Positions 24,924 to 51,623 of a DNA stretch of 64,000 nt are shown one piece after another. Made by a program: the position numbers and the translations under genes. Each line of letters opens with the position of its first letter. The first letter of the stretch is position 1. This DNA comes from Littorina saxatilis (taxonomy: Eukaryota > Mollusca > Gastropoda > Littorinimorpha > Littorinidae). The notes beneath the pieces are model-generated. The model saw nothing but the letters and a program-made list of their open reading frames with translations, searched no databases and was not told the origin of the DNA. The DNA is taken from NCBI RefSeq assembly GCF_037325665.1, contig NC_090246.1, positions 15,155,451 through 15,219,450 of the forward strand, read 5' to 3'.

Positions 24924-25004
24924 GACTGCGAAGAGATTCGAACCCGTGACCGCCCTATCAATGGCTTATATGTCTGGCGCTTTATTGATTGAGCCAAGCC
25001 GGCT
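24924..25004 (-). pseudogene. tRNA-derived pseudogene or SINE head
   Basis: The minus strand has an A-box-like TGGCTCAATCAATAAAGCG and a B-box GGTTCGAATC at about tRNA spacing, but the acceptor ends and T-arm do not pair. Probably decayed; no SINE body was recognised. Confidence 0.4.
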
Positions 25005-25881
25005 AACACTGAGTCCTACGAAGTGAAAATAGAAATTTTCACTTCGAATATTATACGTGAGTTTCAGAGCATGTACTGAATATCGGTATCGACTCGTTGG
25101 ATTTCCAAGTTTCTCCGTTCATTTTGTGTATTGTACGTTCTGTCGATTGATCTCACTGTTCGCGGTAGGTTAAGTTGATAACTTCAATGACCCTCTGCTC
25201 GCGTTCACCTTTGTATCAGTTTGGAAAGCAAACTCAAGTAGCAAATGATAATTTCAAATGAATGACCGACATTTTGTGGGTACTCTAGCTCCGAAATGCA
25301 ATGACCAATCGCCGAAACTGACTCGTGCTGACGTTATTGCATGAAAGGAGTTTCCCTACCTAGAATTCCAAACGTGGTTTTTTTTTAGATTTTTGAGATT
25401 TCGTTCGGGACGACGACGCTCTATGACGGTCGGTTTATTACATAAAGGAAAGCAAGCGGTTAAAAACGGGCGTCTCAGTACAGCCGGAGCCTATGAAGGG
25501 GGGTACGAACTTGTAGATCAGATACCTGTGCAGTGACACTAATTCTCACTGGTCACTTTCTTTGCACCACAGCGATGATTAACTCGGTTTGTCGATCACA
25601 GCATTGTCAACAATGTCATTGATAGCGGAGACAACTGTGACCTTTTTTTGTCACTCAGTACTTCTTTGGCGCACTTTATTGAGCACGGAGACAGCACCGG
25701 ATTGACTTGCCCGGTGGATATGAATATAAATTAGCTTGGAGCTTTAGTTTCGGGTTAATTGGTATTGAATATCGACACTCAACTTCAGATCGATGCAATA
25801 TCAAACAGAATGAACAGCAGACTGACACGGGTATGACTATTTGAGTATATTAAAAGGTGGTCGTCTACATTTTTGCTTTTT

Positions 25882-26767
25882 ATATTTAGTCAAGTTTTGA
25901 CTAAATATTTTAACATCGAGGGGGAATCGAAACGAGGGTCGTGGTGTATGTGCGTGTGTGTGTGTGTGTGTGTGTCTGTGTGTCTGTGTGTGTGTGTGTG
26001 TGTGTAGAGCGATTCAGACTAAACTACTGGACCGATCTTTATGAAATTTGACATGAGAGTTCCTGGGTATGAAATCCCCGAACGTTTTTTTCATTTTTTT
26101 TTTATAAATGTCTTTGATGACGTCATATCCGGCTTTTCGTGAAAGTTGAGGCGGCACTGTCACGCCCTCATTTTTCAACCAAATTGGTTGAAATTTTGGT
26201 CAAGTAATCTTCGACGAAGCCCGGACTTCGGTATTTCATTTCAGCTTGGTGGCTTAAAAATTAATTAATGACTTTGGTCATTAAAAATCTGAAAATTGTA
26301 AAAAAAAAATAAAAATTTATAAAACGATCCAAATTTACGTTTATCTTATTCTCCATCATTTGCTGATTCTAAAAACATATAAATATGTTATATTCGGATT
26401 AAAAACAAGCTCTGAAAATTAAATATATAAAAATTATTATCAAAATTAAATTGTCCAAATCAATTTAAAAACACTTTCATCTTATTCCTTGTCGGTTCCT
26501 GATTCCAAAAACATATAGATATGATATGTTTGGATTAAAAACACGCTCAGAAAGTTAAAACAAAGAGAGGTACAGAAAAGCGTGCTATCCTTCTTGGCGC
26601 AACTACTACCCCGCTCGTCTTGTAAATTTCACTGCCTTTGCCATGAGCGGTGGACTGACGATGCTACGAGTATACGGTCTTGCTGAAAAATGGCATTGCG
26701 TTCAGTTTCATTCTGTGAGTTCGACAGCTACTTGACTAAATATTGTATTTTCGCCTTACGCGACTTG
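25882..26767 (+). mobile_element. MITE family B, copy 1 (inserted in family A)
   Basis: Begins ATATTTAGTCAAGTTTTGAC and ends TTTTCGCCTTACGCGACTTG; shares GAGCGATTCAGACTAAACTA, GGACCGATCTTTATGAAATT and GGATTAAAAACACGCTCAGA with 58801-59580. CTTGACTAAAT near the right end is the inverted form of ATTTAGTCAAG on the left. A TG microsatellite is part of the element. No coding. Confidence 0.75.
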
Positions 26768-27060
26768 TTTTCAATAATCTTATGGTTAGATTTCGCTAAA
26801 ACGTTATGTCAAACGATGAATGAACCATGGGGAAAAAAGTTATAGAAAAAAAATGTAAAAAAAGATTTTATTTTTGGGTAGCGTGACTCACGCTTCCAAT
26901 ATTTTGTTTTCTGTTTGCTGAGAACATTTGCTTTGCCTAAAAATACTGACCAATCAAATTCATGTCACTATGCTTATAGCCACACCCAAACAAGTGCAGC
27001 AACTGTTTGACACTGGAGCGCTGTCCACGCTTTTTTTAAACGCACGAAATGCACGGGATT

Positions 27061-27795
27061 CTTCTTCTTCTTCTTAGTGATAGGTAGCCAAATCAGCATG
27101 GTGATGAATCTGCTACGCTTGGGATAAATGGTCTATGGCTTGGGTGATGGTGGTTCCGGTCTATTGCTTGGTCAGGGGTGAAGTTCAGGGGGGGGGGGGG
27201 GGGAGGTTGGGGGTAGGGGGGGGGATGATGGGTCAGTGGAGAGTTGCCAGTCTGGCCTGAAAGGATGCCAGGGATGGCGCTGTGGCAGTTTCTACAGGCA
27301 GGCGGTTCCACTCTGGAATGGTGCGCGGGAAGAATGTTTTCTGCCTGTAGGCTGTCCTAGAGTGGGGGATTTCGTAGGATAGAGCGTGGATCTGCCTAGT
27401 CGTGCACTTGGGTGGGCTTGGCTTTGGTGCGTGGTTGCTCTTCACTGCGACAAGGTCGTGGTGGACTTTGTAGAAGGTTGTTAGTCTCGCTCGCCTCCGT
27501 CTGCTCTCAAGCGTAGGCCACTCAAGGTCTTCGAGCATGTTGTTGACGCTGGAGGTCTGGCGGAAGCGATGCGACACACATCTGGCTGCTCTTCTTTGGA
27601 CCTTTTCGAGAGAGGCACTGTCTTCAGCGGTGTGTGGGTCCCATACTGGGCTGGCATACTCTAGGATGGGTCGGACTAGTGCCTTGTATGCAGCCGCCTT
27701 GACTTTCTTGTTGCTGAGCTTGATGTTGCGTCTAGCAAAGCCAAGTGCTCTGTTCGCCTTGGTGGTGATGTTGGCGATGTGGGTGTTCCACTTCA
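27061..27795 (-). mobile_element. 5'-truncated non-LTR retrotransposon (RT C-terminal part), inserted in MITE A
   Basis: The minus-strand frame ending at 27233 reads NTHIANITTKANRALGFARR, AAYKALVRPILEYASPVWDP, KVQRRAARCVSHRF and IPEWNRLPVETA: the thumb and post-RT region of a Jockey-like LINE. The tail is (AAG)n at 27061-27076 on the minus strand. GATT at 27057-27060 and 27796-27799 may be a short target duplication. The apparent N-terminus MPSAKLLSN comes from the MITE, not the LINE. Confidence 0.8.
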
Positions 27796-28010
27796 GATTT
27801 GAGAGGAGTTTTGCGCTTGGCATTTTCCAAATAAGGATATCCTACTATGAGTACTACGCTGGAATAGTACAATGAATTTTTAAACGGCTACACTGGCTTC
27901 GTCTTTCCTGATCGAAAGGGGGTGTATTGTTGATATTTGTAGATAATAAACTCTGCATTTTAATGGTCAAATGGCGATTTCGGTATAAAAATGTAGACAA
28001 GGACCTTTAA

Positions 28011-28136
28011 GTAGACACTGAAACTGAGTGTTGCAATATTCTTTTGCCAAGTTTATAATCATCGTCGTCCTGGCAACATGGCATGGTCCTTCCCGTTGTC
28101 AGCCGCTGATGATTCCCTTGTGTAAACTATCACAAA
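28011..28136 (-). repeat. Sequence X, second copy at 50901-51026
   Basis: About 125 bp (GTAGACACTGAAACTGAGTG ... AAACTATCACAAA) lies next to MITE A here and, in the same relative order and orientation, at the other A locus 23 kb away. It is not part of the A unit itself. Confidence 0.7.
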
Positions 28137-28696
28137 TCGTTACTTTATTTTATTATTTATATTATTTTGTTGTAATAAATTGTTATTATAATTATTATTT
28201 TAACCGGCGTAAGATCAGAGCATACTTCCACTTGGAAACACACTACAAACTGATCGATCTACAGTCTGGCTCGGATTCCTGTGCAAAGTGTGATTTTTGT
28301 CTCTAAATTCTTTTTGCAAATTGACCGCAAAGGTGTCCGAGTGACAAAATCGATTCTGAATAAACAAAATCTGCACAGAAAGCAGCTACTTATTGATGTC
28401 AGTATTTGATATATGATGACCGTTTCTTGATGTATGTGTTCACTTGTTTGATTGCTTTAGTGTTTATCTATTATTGCTGTGCTAATTAGTGATACATCGC
28501 CGCTGAGACTAGTCATGACTTTTGGCTCATGGCCATTCTGATAATCATCGGTCCATGCCGTATCGCTCATGTCTCTCTGACAGGGTGCATAATTACTGCG
28601 CGGAATCTATCAAAACAAGAATACAGAGTTATCTCCCATATGTTTTTTCGCTAACATTTCTGAGAATAGACGAACTGAGACGAAAGTGATTGCAGA

Positions 28697-28865
28697 TTGG
28701 CCAACTTCGACAGTGATCTCGGTTCTGTTCTTCAAGACATCGTTCTAAGGTTAAAAAAAAAAGTCAAAATGTTGAGACTGCTGTGGGAAGGAGACCGTGA
28801 TATTGCTGCATCACTCCCAACTGGTTACGGAAAAAGTATCGTCTGCTTCGTAGCCAAAGTTGATT
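28697..28865 (+). pseudogene. RecQ-like helicase fragment (motif I), cut by a LINE
   Basis: The frame reads MLRLLWEGDRDIAASLPTGY followed by GKSIVCFVA, i.e. a Walker A (LPTGYGKS) in the context found in RecQ-family ATP-dependent helicases. A TTGCAG acceptor-like sequence is just before it. After about 55 residues the frame runs into a CR1-like LINE. No further helicase motif is nearby, so this is a lone exon-like scrap, either a gene relic or part of another mobile element. Confidence 0.55.
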
Positions 28866-29851
28866 ATCACGTGACACTGCTGGATGACGCGACTGTTCCA
28901 TTCTCCCCTGCTGTCAAGAGCCTTGGCGTCTTTCTCGACTCCACTCTCTCCATGCAGACACACATCTCCTTCATCATCAAGACCTGCTTTTTCCACCTAC
29001 GACGCATCGCCTCCATCCGTCGCTACCTCACCCACGACGCCTGTGTCAAGCTGGTTGTCTCCCTCATCTTCAGTCGTCTGGACTACTGCAACTACCTTCT
29101 GGCTGGCCTCCCCGCCTCATCCATTCATGGCCTACAACGACTGAGTCCAGAACGCTGCTGCCAGGCTGACGTTGAGGAAGACGAAGCGAGACCACATCAC
29201 CCCCCTACTTCGCTCCTTGCACTGGCTCCCTGTCAACACCAGAATCTCCTACAAACTGTCCACTCTGGTCTACAAGTGTCTCAACGACTCTGCTCCCGAG
29301 TACCTTCAATCATCCCTGGACCGGTACACCCAGCCCTCCGACCGTCCCCTTCGTTCTGCTGCTGACCCACTCCGCCTTCACATCCCTCGCTCGAAACTCG
29401 CATCTGCTGGTCAGCGTGCATTTCCCTCCGCGGGCCCCTCCGTCTGGAACTCCCTGCCGCTTGAGCTTCGCCAGAGCCCCTCTCTTGACGCGTTCAAGAG
29501 TAGGTTGAAGACTCAGTTCTTCCCGTAGCTGGCTGCGACTTTCATGTTCGACGTGATGTGTTGTGCCCCAAAAGACATTCTTGTGCTGTGCTCTGTGAGA
29601 GGTGTTTTCTTTGTGCTTAATATTATTTTGTTTTGGACCTAGCTATTGATGTGTATATTGTTGTTAAACAGTTGTTTGTTGTATGTTTATCAGGGTTTGC
29701 TAGTGTGTGATAGGGTTCGTGTCCGTCTGGAGATGTTAGTTTCTTTGTTAGTCCTGTGTTGACAACTCTTCGACAAGCGCTTAGAACTGTACCCACGGAA
29801 TACGCGCTATATAAGCTTCATATTGATTGATTGATTGACTTTTGCCATATT
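28866..29851 (+). mobile_element. CR1/L2-like LINE, 5'-truncated 3' end
   Basis: One frame reads LGVFLDSTLSMQTHISFIIK, SLIFSRLDYCNYLLAGLP; after a frameshift near 29150 the next gives RDHITPLLRSLHWLPVNTRI, SYKLSTLVYKCLNDSAPEYL, LRSAADPLRLHIPRSK and GPSVWNSLPLELRQ, ending at 29528. These are hallmark blocks of CR1-group reverse transcriptases. A 3' UTR ends GCGCTATATAAGCTTCATAT plus (TGAT)n, the usual CR1/L2-type end. Confidence 0.85.
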
Positions 29852-30541
29852 TATGAGTTGTTTGCACAGTAAATACACCCGCGAAAGATAGCTCGCTTGA
29901 AACTGTCTTACATATCAATTCCTTTGTAATTTTAAAAATTACACAACTGATGATCATTATCGACGATTGCGAATCTGCTTTTATCAGTGCGAAATGAGAT
30001 CCGAAGGGAAGTAACTCATTTTACCTGAGTTCAGGATGCACTATCAGCTTGAACCATCACTCTGCCCAGTCTCACTATAGGCAACAACAACAAAAAAACA
30101 AAACAAAAAAACCCAGCAACAACAACATCAAGAACAAAAACAACAACAACTTTTGACCCATTTAACTTATATTCCCCGCGGCACTTCAGTGTTACTGTAC
30201 AAAATACGGGGTTTCCGCCGGTTATTTTGATTGTTGTAACTATTATCCTGACCACTGAGTGACAACTTTATTAATATTGGCCACTGATTTGGCCACTTCA
30301 CTGAGTTTCTTAGTTAAATTTAAAACTCATCATGGTGACTCGTCTCAGCTAATAAGACAGCGACTTTGTCTTTGCATTTCATCACTGTACATCGGCGTAA
30401 AAAATAACCATGTTAAATTATTTACTGAATACAATTTGTAGTAAAACCAAAAGTATTGGCAAAAATATTATTTTCATGTCCCTTTCCATCAACAATGAGA
30501 GACTTAGTTGGGCGAATCAGTTAATTTATGAGAAAAAAATG

Positions 30542-30613
30542 TTCCCATGCCGGGAATCGAACCCGGGCCGCCTGGGTGAAAGCCAGGAATCCTAACCACT
30601 AGACCACATGGGA
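30542..30613 (-). tRNA. trnE-TTC: tRNA-Glu (anticodon TTC)
   Basis: Reverse complement starts TCCCATGTGGTCTAGTGGTT and ends GGTTCGATTCCCGGCATGGGAA without the last base counted as CCA. Acceptor stem TCCCATG/CATGGGA pairs perfectly, the anticodon arm CCTGGCTTTCACCCAGG shows TTC, and the T arm CCGGGTTCGATTCCCGG is intact. 72 nt, no intron. It is 340 bp before the AdoMet synthetase start codon, opposite strand. Confidence 0.95.
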
Positions 30614-30951
30614 AGCTGAAGTTATTGGGCTGTAAAACAATTCATATTCCCACTCACACTCAACATGTTTTCAACATGCATTTTAAAACAACTTTTTGAC
30701 CTCTCGCAAGTTTATTAATCCCCTAATTAATGGTAAAATATAAATAGATCGGATTTTATCTTGTTTTCAGAAACGACTGCTTTGGCTCCCTCGGCAAGCC
30801 TCGTGGCATTGTTTGGCAGAGCGCATGCGTTGATAGAACAGAATCTACTGACACAAACACAAGAGTTGTCTTCTCCTGACACACTGGCAGAGAAAGTCGC
30901 CGCACACCCGGCGGAGATCGTAACGACAGTTTTATACCAAACTCTACCAAA

Positions 30952-45472
<14,521 letters not shown>

Positions 45473-45978
45473 ATTCATCAGTGGCATTCTTGAGCGAACT
45501 CCTGGTTGTTGACTTTCAAACACTTTGAAGGATTCTGACAACCATTTATTGTGAGACATTTTGTCTCATTCTATATGATGATCTCTTCAATGGTTGCACT
45601 TGAAGCTTAAACCTTTTTTCCTGCACCTCTGGGTTAGTGTGCAGTATCAGAGCTCACTTTGTTTCTCTTTGGTTATCCAGACAACTTACACAGCTCAGAT
45701 ATCTTTGTGCCATGTTAGAACACTAAGAAAGTGTCAACTGCCATTTTTTCACAACAGTAAAACTCAGTACCAACATCAGGCAGATCAATTGGGGGTGGGG
45801 GGGGGGGGGGGGGGGGGGGATGTTGGTAATGTGTTGTACGGTTGAAGTTTGCTTTGTTGCATATCATATTCATTTTCAGTGTGAATGTGGTTTTTTTTCT
45901 TTTTCATTCTTTTTTTCTTTGCATGATTGTATAGAGGAGATTTGAGATTCAAGGCAGTTTTCTTGGTTTTGCCCTTTT

Positions 45979-46776
45979 TTGAGTCACATGCGAAGCAAAA
46001 GTGAGTCTATGTACTCACCCGAGTCGTCCGTCCGGACGTCAAAACTTTAACGTTGGATATTTCTTGGACACTATTCAGTCTATCAGTACCAAATTTGGCA
46101 AGATGGTGTATGATGACAAGGCCCCAAAAAACATACATAGCATCTTGACCTTGCTTCAAGGTCAAGGTTGCAGGGGCCATAAATGTTGTCTAAAAAACAG
46201 CTATTTTTCACATTTTTCCCATTTTCTCTGAAGTTTTTGAGATTCAATACCTCACCTATATATGATATATAGGGCAAAGTAAGCCCCATCTTTTGATACC
46301 AGTTTGGTTTACCTTGCTTCAAGGTCAAGGTCACAGGAGCTCTTCAAAGTTGGATTGTATACATATTTTGAAGTGACCTTGACCCTGAACTATGGAAGAT
46401 AACTGTTTCAAACTTAAAAATTATGTGGGGCACATGTTATGCTTTCATCATGAGACACATTTGGTCACATATGATCAAGGTCAAGGTCACTTTGACCCTT
46501 ATGAAATGTGACCAAAATAAGGTAGTGAACCACTAAAAGTGACCATATCTCATGGTAGAAAGAGCCAATAAGCACCATTGTACTTCCTATGTCTTGAATT
46601 AACAGCTTTGTGTTGCATGACCTTGGGTCAAGGTCACATGTATTTTGGTAGGAAAAATGTGTAAAGCAGTTCTTAGTGTATGATGTCATTGCTAGGTTTA
46701 GTTATTTGACCTTGACCCTGAAGGTCATGTCAAGGTCAAGCATGTGAGTCGTATGGGCTTTGCCCTTCTTGTTTTA
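45979..46776 (+). mobile_element. AGGTCA-rich non-autonomous element, copy 2
   Basis: Inverted copy of 2824-3669 over its whole length with few differences; the 17-bp minisatellite seen there is reduced to GTCGTCCGTCCGGACG. It keeps the TCAAGGTCA motifs and the GAGTCACATGC / GCATGTGAGTC ends. Confidence 0.75.
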
Positions 46777-48679
46777 TGTAGAATCCTTTACTTTGTACCA
46801 ATTTTCATAAAAGCAGAATCTCTTGCTCCAAAATGAACATTCTTTTGTTTTTAGGAAAGGTAGAGCTTTATTTTTTATCAAAACATATTAGCCTTCTATA
46901 GAAGTTTAACTTTTTTTTTAAAACTCTGTTTTTGTTCTAGGAAAGAATCTCTCATGTTCGTATGTACTATGCCATTTTTTCTTTTGTCAGTGTAATTGTT
47001 TAAAAGGTTTATCATACTTGTTTGAATCTCCGGTGCTTATTCAAAATGTTTTGATATATGTGCCAATGTTTGCACCAATAGTGCATACCAAATTAACCTG
47101 AGATTTTAATGTTACCATGAACATGTCTGATTTTCTTGTTTTATATTAAAGTGGTGAATTTTACCATGGCGATTTGAGTGATAACTTTTATTGACAGGTG
47201 GAATGCACCTTTACAATGATTATAAAAATATGTTATGTTAACCCCAGGAAAACAGGAGTGAAATATACAGTAAATTATTCTCGCATTTGATGCTTCTTCT
47301 TCACATTAATCTGATCTTTACAAGAAGAAATAAAGGGAAAACAACAACCAAGCGATATATTGGTCTTCGACATTGAAAGGTCTTTGTGTGACATGTTCAT
47401 TAATCTTTTTTATGTCCTAGCTCAGGTGATTATTATGTCAAACTTATATAATACTCTGACTGCAAATACACATGTATTCAGTTGCATTTCTATGAAGTAT
47501 GTACTTGAGATGAAGGTCACATAATCAGTGTATGAGGAGAAAGCTTTTATCACAAAATCTGGAATTCCTAAAGTGAAAATGTGTACAGATTATTCAATTG
47601 TCAATTACAAGAAAACAAACTGTTGGAGAAACCTGAACATATAATGGTTATCAAATGTTGCTGATTGTTAAATGTCTTAGAAGTCATTTTGGGAATGTTG
47701 CCAAAAAGGCAAATACTTCATTCAATGTTTATTTGATAAATAGTTCAGGGGCACTGGTGGTGTGGGTATAATTTGTCACAGTGAATGGTTTTCCTGACTT
47801 TGTGTTGTAGTATCGCGTCGGTTCAGTGTCCAAGTGCAGATGTTGCCTCCTCAATGCATATCTGGCATATTCAGCCAGTAGCGGCGACACAACCATTGTG
47901 TTTTATTCCAGTAGTGGGCGCAAGAGTAGCAATGAAGCTATGTGGTGATTGCACGTGGTATATATAATGGCAACAAGTGAATTTTTGTCACACGTTTGTT
48001 TCTGTTCACATCTGTACATGAAAGAGGGTTATACATTGTACTGGGTATTTTGACTCTAGCCATATGAAATAACGCAAAACATATTTTTGGTGGCTTTTTT
48101 TGTTTAAAATGCACCATCCCACCTGAGTGTTTAGTTATGTTCTAGCTTTGGTGTTTGTATGTCTTGTAGACAGGGTAGCAAACATAATGTTTGCTTGTTA
48201 ACGACACTACACTGGTTTTTATTTCTCGAAACATTTTTGTTGTGAAGAAATCACACAAATAGATGCATAATTTAGTTTCTTTGTTTGTCATCGGAAGCAA
48301 GATCATAAGGTCTGAACAAATGGCCGAGGTGCAAAGGGACTTTCAGGTTAGTCTGGTCTCAAAATGTAATTTGTAATACATGTACATGCACACTGAACAA
48401 CTGTGTTGAACAAAGTCATACAACAGGTTCACCTCTCAATATCGTTTTAATTCTTGTTACAACTGTATCATGGAAGAACTTAATTTTACAAGATTCTGGA
48501 CTCATTTTTGTTCCTTTTTGTTTATCTTTGTTGTGTTTTAAATAAAACAGAGAAGCTTTTGCTGACCAGTTTTTATAGATGTTTTGTCCAATGTTGGGAA
48601 CAAAAAAAACGTGTGTTATAATAATTATCTGATGGAACAGAGTGTATAAACAAACACCAACAAGAGGCGAAGCCTTCAA

Positions 48680-49038
48680 GGCTCACTTAAGAAATCGACA
48701 AACAGTAACTAACACAAACTCAATCACTCCGTCACACATACACACACAGTAAGCGGCATAGGTGACACTGTGCAAGAAAGCGAGACACTAGATCTAGATC
48801 TGAATGGCCGATTTCGAAGAAAAAACTAGTCTCGGCCCGCTCGGCAAAATAACAATGACCGAGACTTTCAGTAATTCCTTCGCGTGACGTCTAACCCTCT
48901 TACGTCATAATGTGACGTCTTCAAATGTTGTGACGTCTTCAAATGTTAAAGTTTCTACCACAGACATACATACATACGCACGCACGCACGCACAGACAGA
49001 CAAAAGTTAGCATCGTTCAGGCTACACTTACGTGAGCC
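48680..49038. mobile_element. MITE with GGCTCAC ends
   Basis: GGCTCACTTAAG on the left and the complement GGCTCACGTAAG on the right. Inside are two TGTGACGTCTTCAAATGTT repeats and CA/GCAC simple repeats. No clear target duplication and no coding. Confidence 0.5.
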
Positions 49039-49962
49039 AAAAACTATTGAATGAATGACTGTGGAAATAAGACATGAACAAATGTGGTAAGAGGAAATGC
49101 ACAAAAGTTTTATTTATTATCTGCAACTTATAAAATAACACTGACCCCACGTGTCAAGGAATTTAGATGTGCTGCTGACTTATTGGTCCGGTGTTTGCTT
49201 TTCCGTGTACGGGGATTCAACATTCGCACACTCATTCGCACACTCATTCACACATTTTTACACTCACACTGACATACTCGTACATACGGGATGGTGACAA
49301 CACGCACTCTAACAACACACATGGCACACTACGAATGAACATTTCACTATTGACTCAAATCAAAGCATAATCGTTATAACAAAATACCTCTCGTCACACA
49401 GAACACAATGTTCGGCACTGTACCAACACACTTCCTTCTGAATCCTCTGAATGTCTACAACATAGTCAGGAATCACATCACTGCCGAAAGTCCTTCAAGT
49501 TACACACAGTCCGGCGAAGCACAGTGCTTTACTGTCCTCCGACATGCACAAGATAATGTCCGCTTCCATGTTCCTCTTGCCGCAAGCATTAAAATAAAAC
49601 CTAATTACTCTAATTAATAAAAACACTTTCATCCCACACCACAACAAACACATCTCTCTGATGTATCACGCTTGCACGTTCAACCTCTCGACCACCGCAT
49701 TTACACAGAGGGGTGACAACATACGACGCCTCGCACAGCACAACCGTCCCTCGCTAAAACAAAACACTGATTTTACCTATTCAAATTAGGTAAGTCGGCT
49801 ATTCTGCCAGACCATTTCAATAGGGTTTTAGAGACTGCTCGTAAATGATACTTATTCCGCGATCGCTCAGGGGTACCGTGATCAGAAAACTATACCACCA
49901 AATTTTCCCATAACACCACGGTTCAGGTTCATGGGATTGCCTAACAACCTGCAAAGCACATA

Positions 49963-50012
<50 letters not shown>

Positions 50013-50263
50013 TCTCTCTCCCCATGTGAATTATCCATCAGCACATCTGTAAAGTTCTACATCCATGCACTGCAATAAGCCATACACTTACTGTCAATTT
50101 GAAACATTACAACAACACACATGCACTTGACATATATATACCAACATCGCTTGTAAATTACAGTGAATCCAGTTAATAATAATAATAATAAAGACGAGCT
50201 CACAGCAATGTACAACAACAAAACGCACACGTTCTCTTCCACATCGTATGACAAATATATGTA

Positions 50264-50441
50264 CAGTGGTACCTGCCATGAAAGGACACCCTTGGGACCA
50301 GCCAAAAGTGTCCATACATTGCAGGTGGCCTTTCATGACAGGTATACTTTGGTAGAGATAATATATAAAGGGACAAGAGAAGGTGTCCTTTTAAGGGAGG
50401 TGTCCTCCCATGGGAGGGTCCACACATCGGAGGTACTGCTG
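50264..50441 (+). mobile_element. Mariner-type MITE, GGTACCTG family, copy 2
   Basis: TA on both sides (50262-50263, 50442-50443). Ends CAGTGGTACCTGCCATG and, reverse-complemented, CAGCAGTACCTCCGATG. Shares most of its length with 40434-40610. Confidence 0.8.
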
Positions 50442-50678
50442 TATTAGGAACATTTTGTCAAGAACAGGTACAACAGTTTTGATTATCTGCCAGAGGAAGT
50501 AGATATTTGGGAAAATATGAAATGCTAATGGTGGTCATAATCAATATTTTGCTGATATCTACTTCTAGCAGATAATCAAAACCAAACATACCTACACGGG
50601 TACATAGGATGTAAACAAACTGTTGCCGTAATACCCTCCTCACTGCTAGGTTCTAATTAGTTACAGTATGTACCTTAA

Positions 50679-51596
50679 AGGTCCTTGTCTACATTTTTAT
50701 ACCGAAATCGCCATTTGACCATTAAAATGCAGAGTTTATTATCTACACTGAATATCAACAATACACCCCCTTTCGATCAGGAAAGACGAAGCCAGTGTAG
50801 CCGTTTGAAAATTCATTGTAGTATTCCAGCGTAGTACTCATAGTAGGATATCCTTATTTGGAAAATGCCAAGCGCAAAACTCCTCTCAAATCCCGTGCAT
50901 TTTGTGATAGTTTACACAAGGGAATCATCAGCGGCTGACAACGGGAAGGACCATGCCATGTTGCCAGGACGACGATGATTATAAACTTGGCAAAAGAATA
51001 TTGCAACACTCAGTTTCAGTGTCTACTTAAAGGTCCTTGTCTACATTTTTATACCGAAATCGCCATTTGACCATTAAAATGCAGAGTTTATTATCTACAC
51101 TGAATATCAACAATACACCCCCTTTCGATCAGGAAAGACGAAGCCAGTGTAGCCGTTTGAAAATTCATTGTAGTATTCCAGCGTAGTACTCATCACAGAA
51201 CTTATATTAGTATATATAAGTTCAGTGGTACTCATAGTAGGATATCCTTATTTGGAAAATGCAAAGCGCAAAACTCCCCTCTCAAATCCCGTGCGTTTAA
51301 AAAAAAGCGTGGACAGCGCTCCAGTGTCAAACTGTTGCTGCACTTGTTTGGGCGTGGCTATAAGCATAGTGACATGAATTTGATTGGTCAGTATTTTTAG
51401 GCAAAGCACATGTTCTCAGCAAACAGAAAACAAAATATTGGAAGCGTGAGTCACGCTACCGAAAAATAAAATCTTTTTTACATATTTTTTTTTCTATAAC
51501 TTTTTTCCCCATGGTTCATTCATCATCTGACATAACTTTTTAGCAAAATCTAACCATAAGATTATTGAAAAAAAGCAAAAATGTAGACGACCACCT
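50679..51596 (+). mobile_element. Composite MITE locus A'-X-A
   Basis: A partial family A copy (50679-50900), sequence X (50901-51026), then a complete family A element (51031-51596) bounded by TTAA at 51027-51030 and 51597-51600. The complete copy gives the uninterrupted form of the nested element at 25854-28006. It ends about 290 bp after the FADD stop codon. Confidence 0.75.
51194..51227. mobile_element. 34-bp micro-insertion with inverted ends and 8-bp target duplication
   Basis: GTACTCAT is at 51186-51193 and 51228-51235. The insert begins CACAGAACTTATAT and its complement begins CACTGAACTTATAT, so it is nearly all terminal repeat. Two empty sites (GTACTCATAGTAGG) are seen near 50833 and 27850. 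The duplication fits the hAT pattern nTnnnnAn. Confidence 0.75.
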
Positions 51597-51617
51597 TTAA
51601 TTGAAAAAACTAATTAT

Positions 51618-51623
51618 TTTATT
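51618..51623 (-). terminator. Candidate poly(A) signal of FADD-like gene
   Basis: AATAAA on the minus strand, 263 bp after the stop codon and just before the end of MITE A. No other evidence. Confidence 0.4.

Larger units (their letters stand above)
25854..28006 (-). mobile_element. TTAA-flanked MITE (family A) split by a second MITE and by a LINE
   Basis: TTAA lies at both ends (25850-25853, 28007-28010) next to GGTGGTCGTCTACATTTTTG and, reverse-complemented, AGGTCCTTGTCTACATTTTT. Comparison with the unbroken copy at 51031-51596 shows two later insertions: family B (25882-26767) and a truncated LINE (27061-27795). Without them the unit is about 540 bp. A TTAA target suggests piggyBac-type mobilisation (inference). 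Confidence 0.8.
19130..30951. other. Intergenic region between Mask and the AdoMet synthetase gene (divergent)
   Basis: No supported protein gene in 11.8 kb. Contents: microsatellites and homopolymers (TG/G at 19439-19511, C runs near 19760 and 19848, CT at 21391-21478, G runs near 20617, 23511 and 24078), several MITEs, LINE fragments, a helicase scrap and one tRNA gene. Nothing recognised in 22420-23470, 23700-24780 and 25050-25840. Confidence 0.7.
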
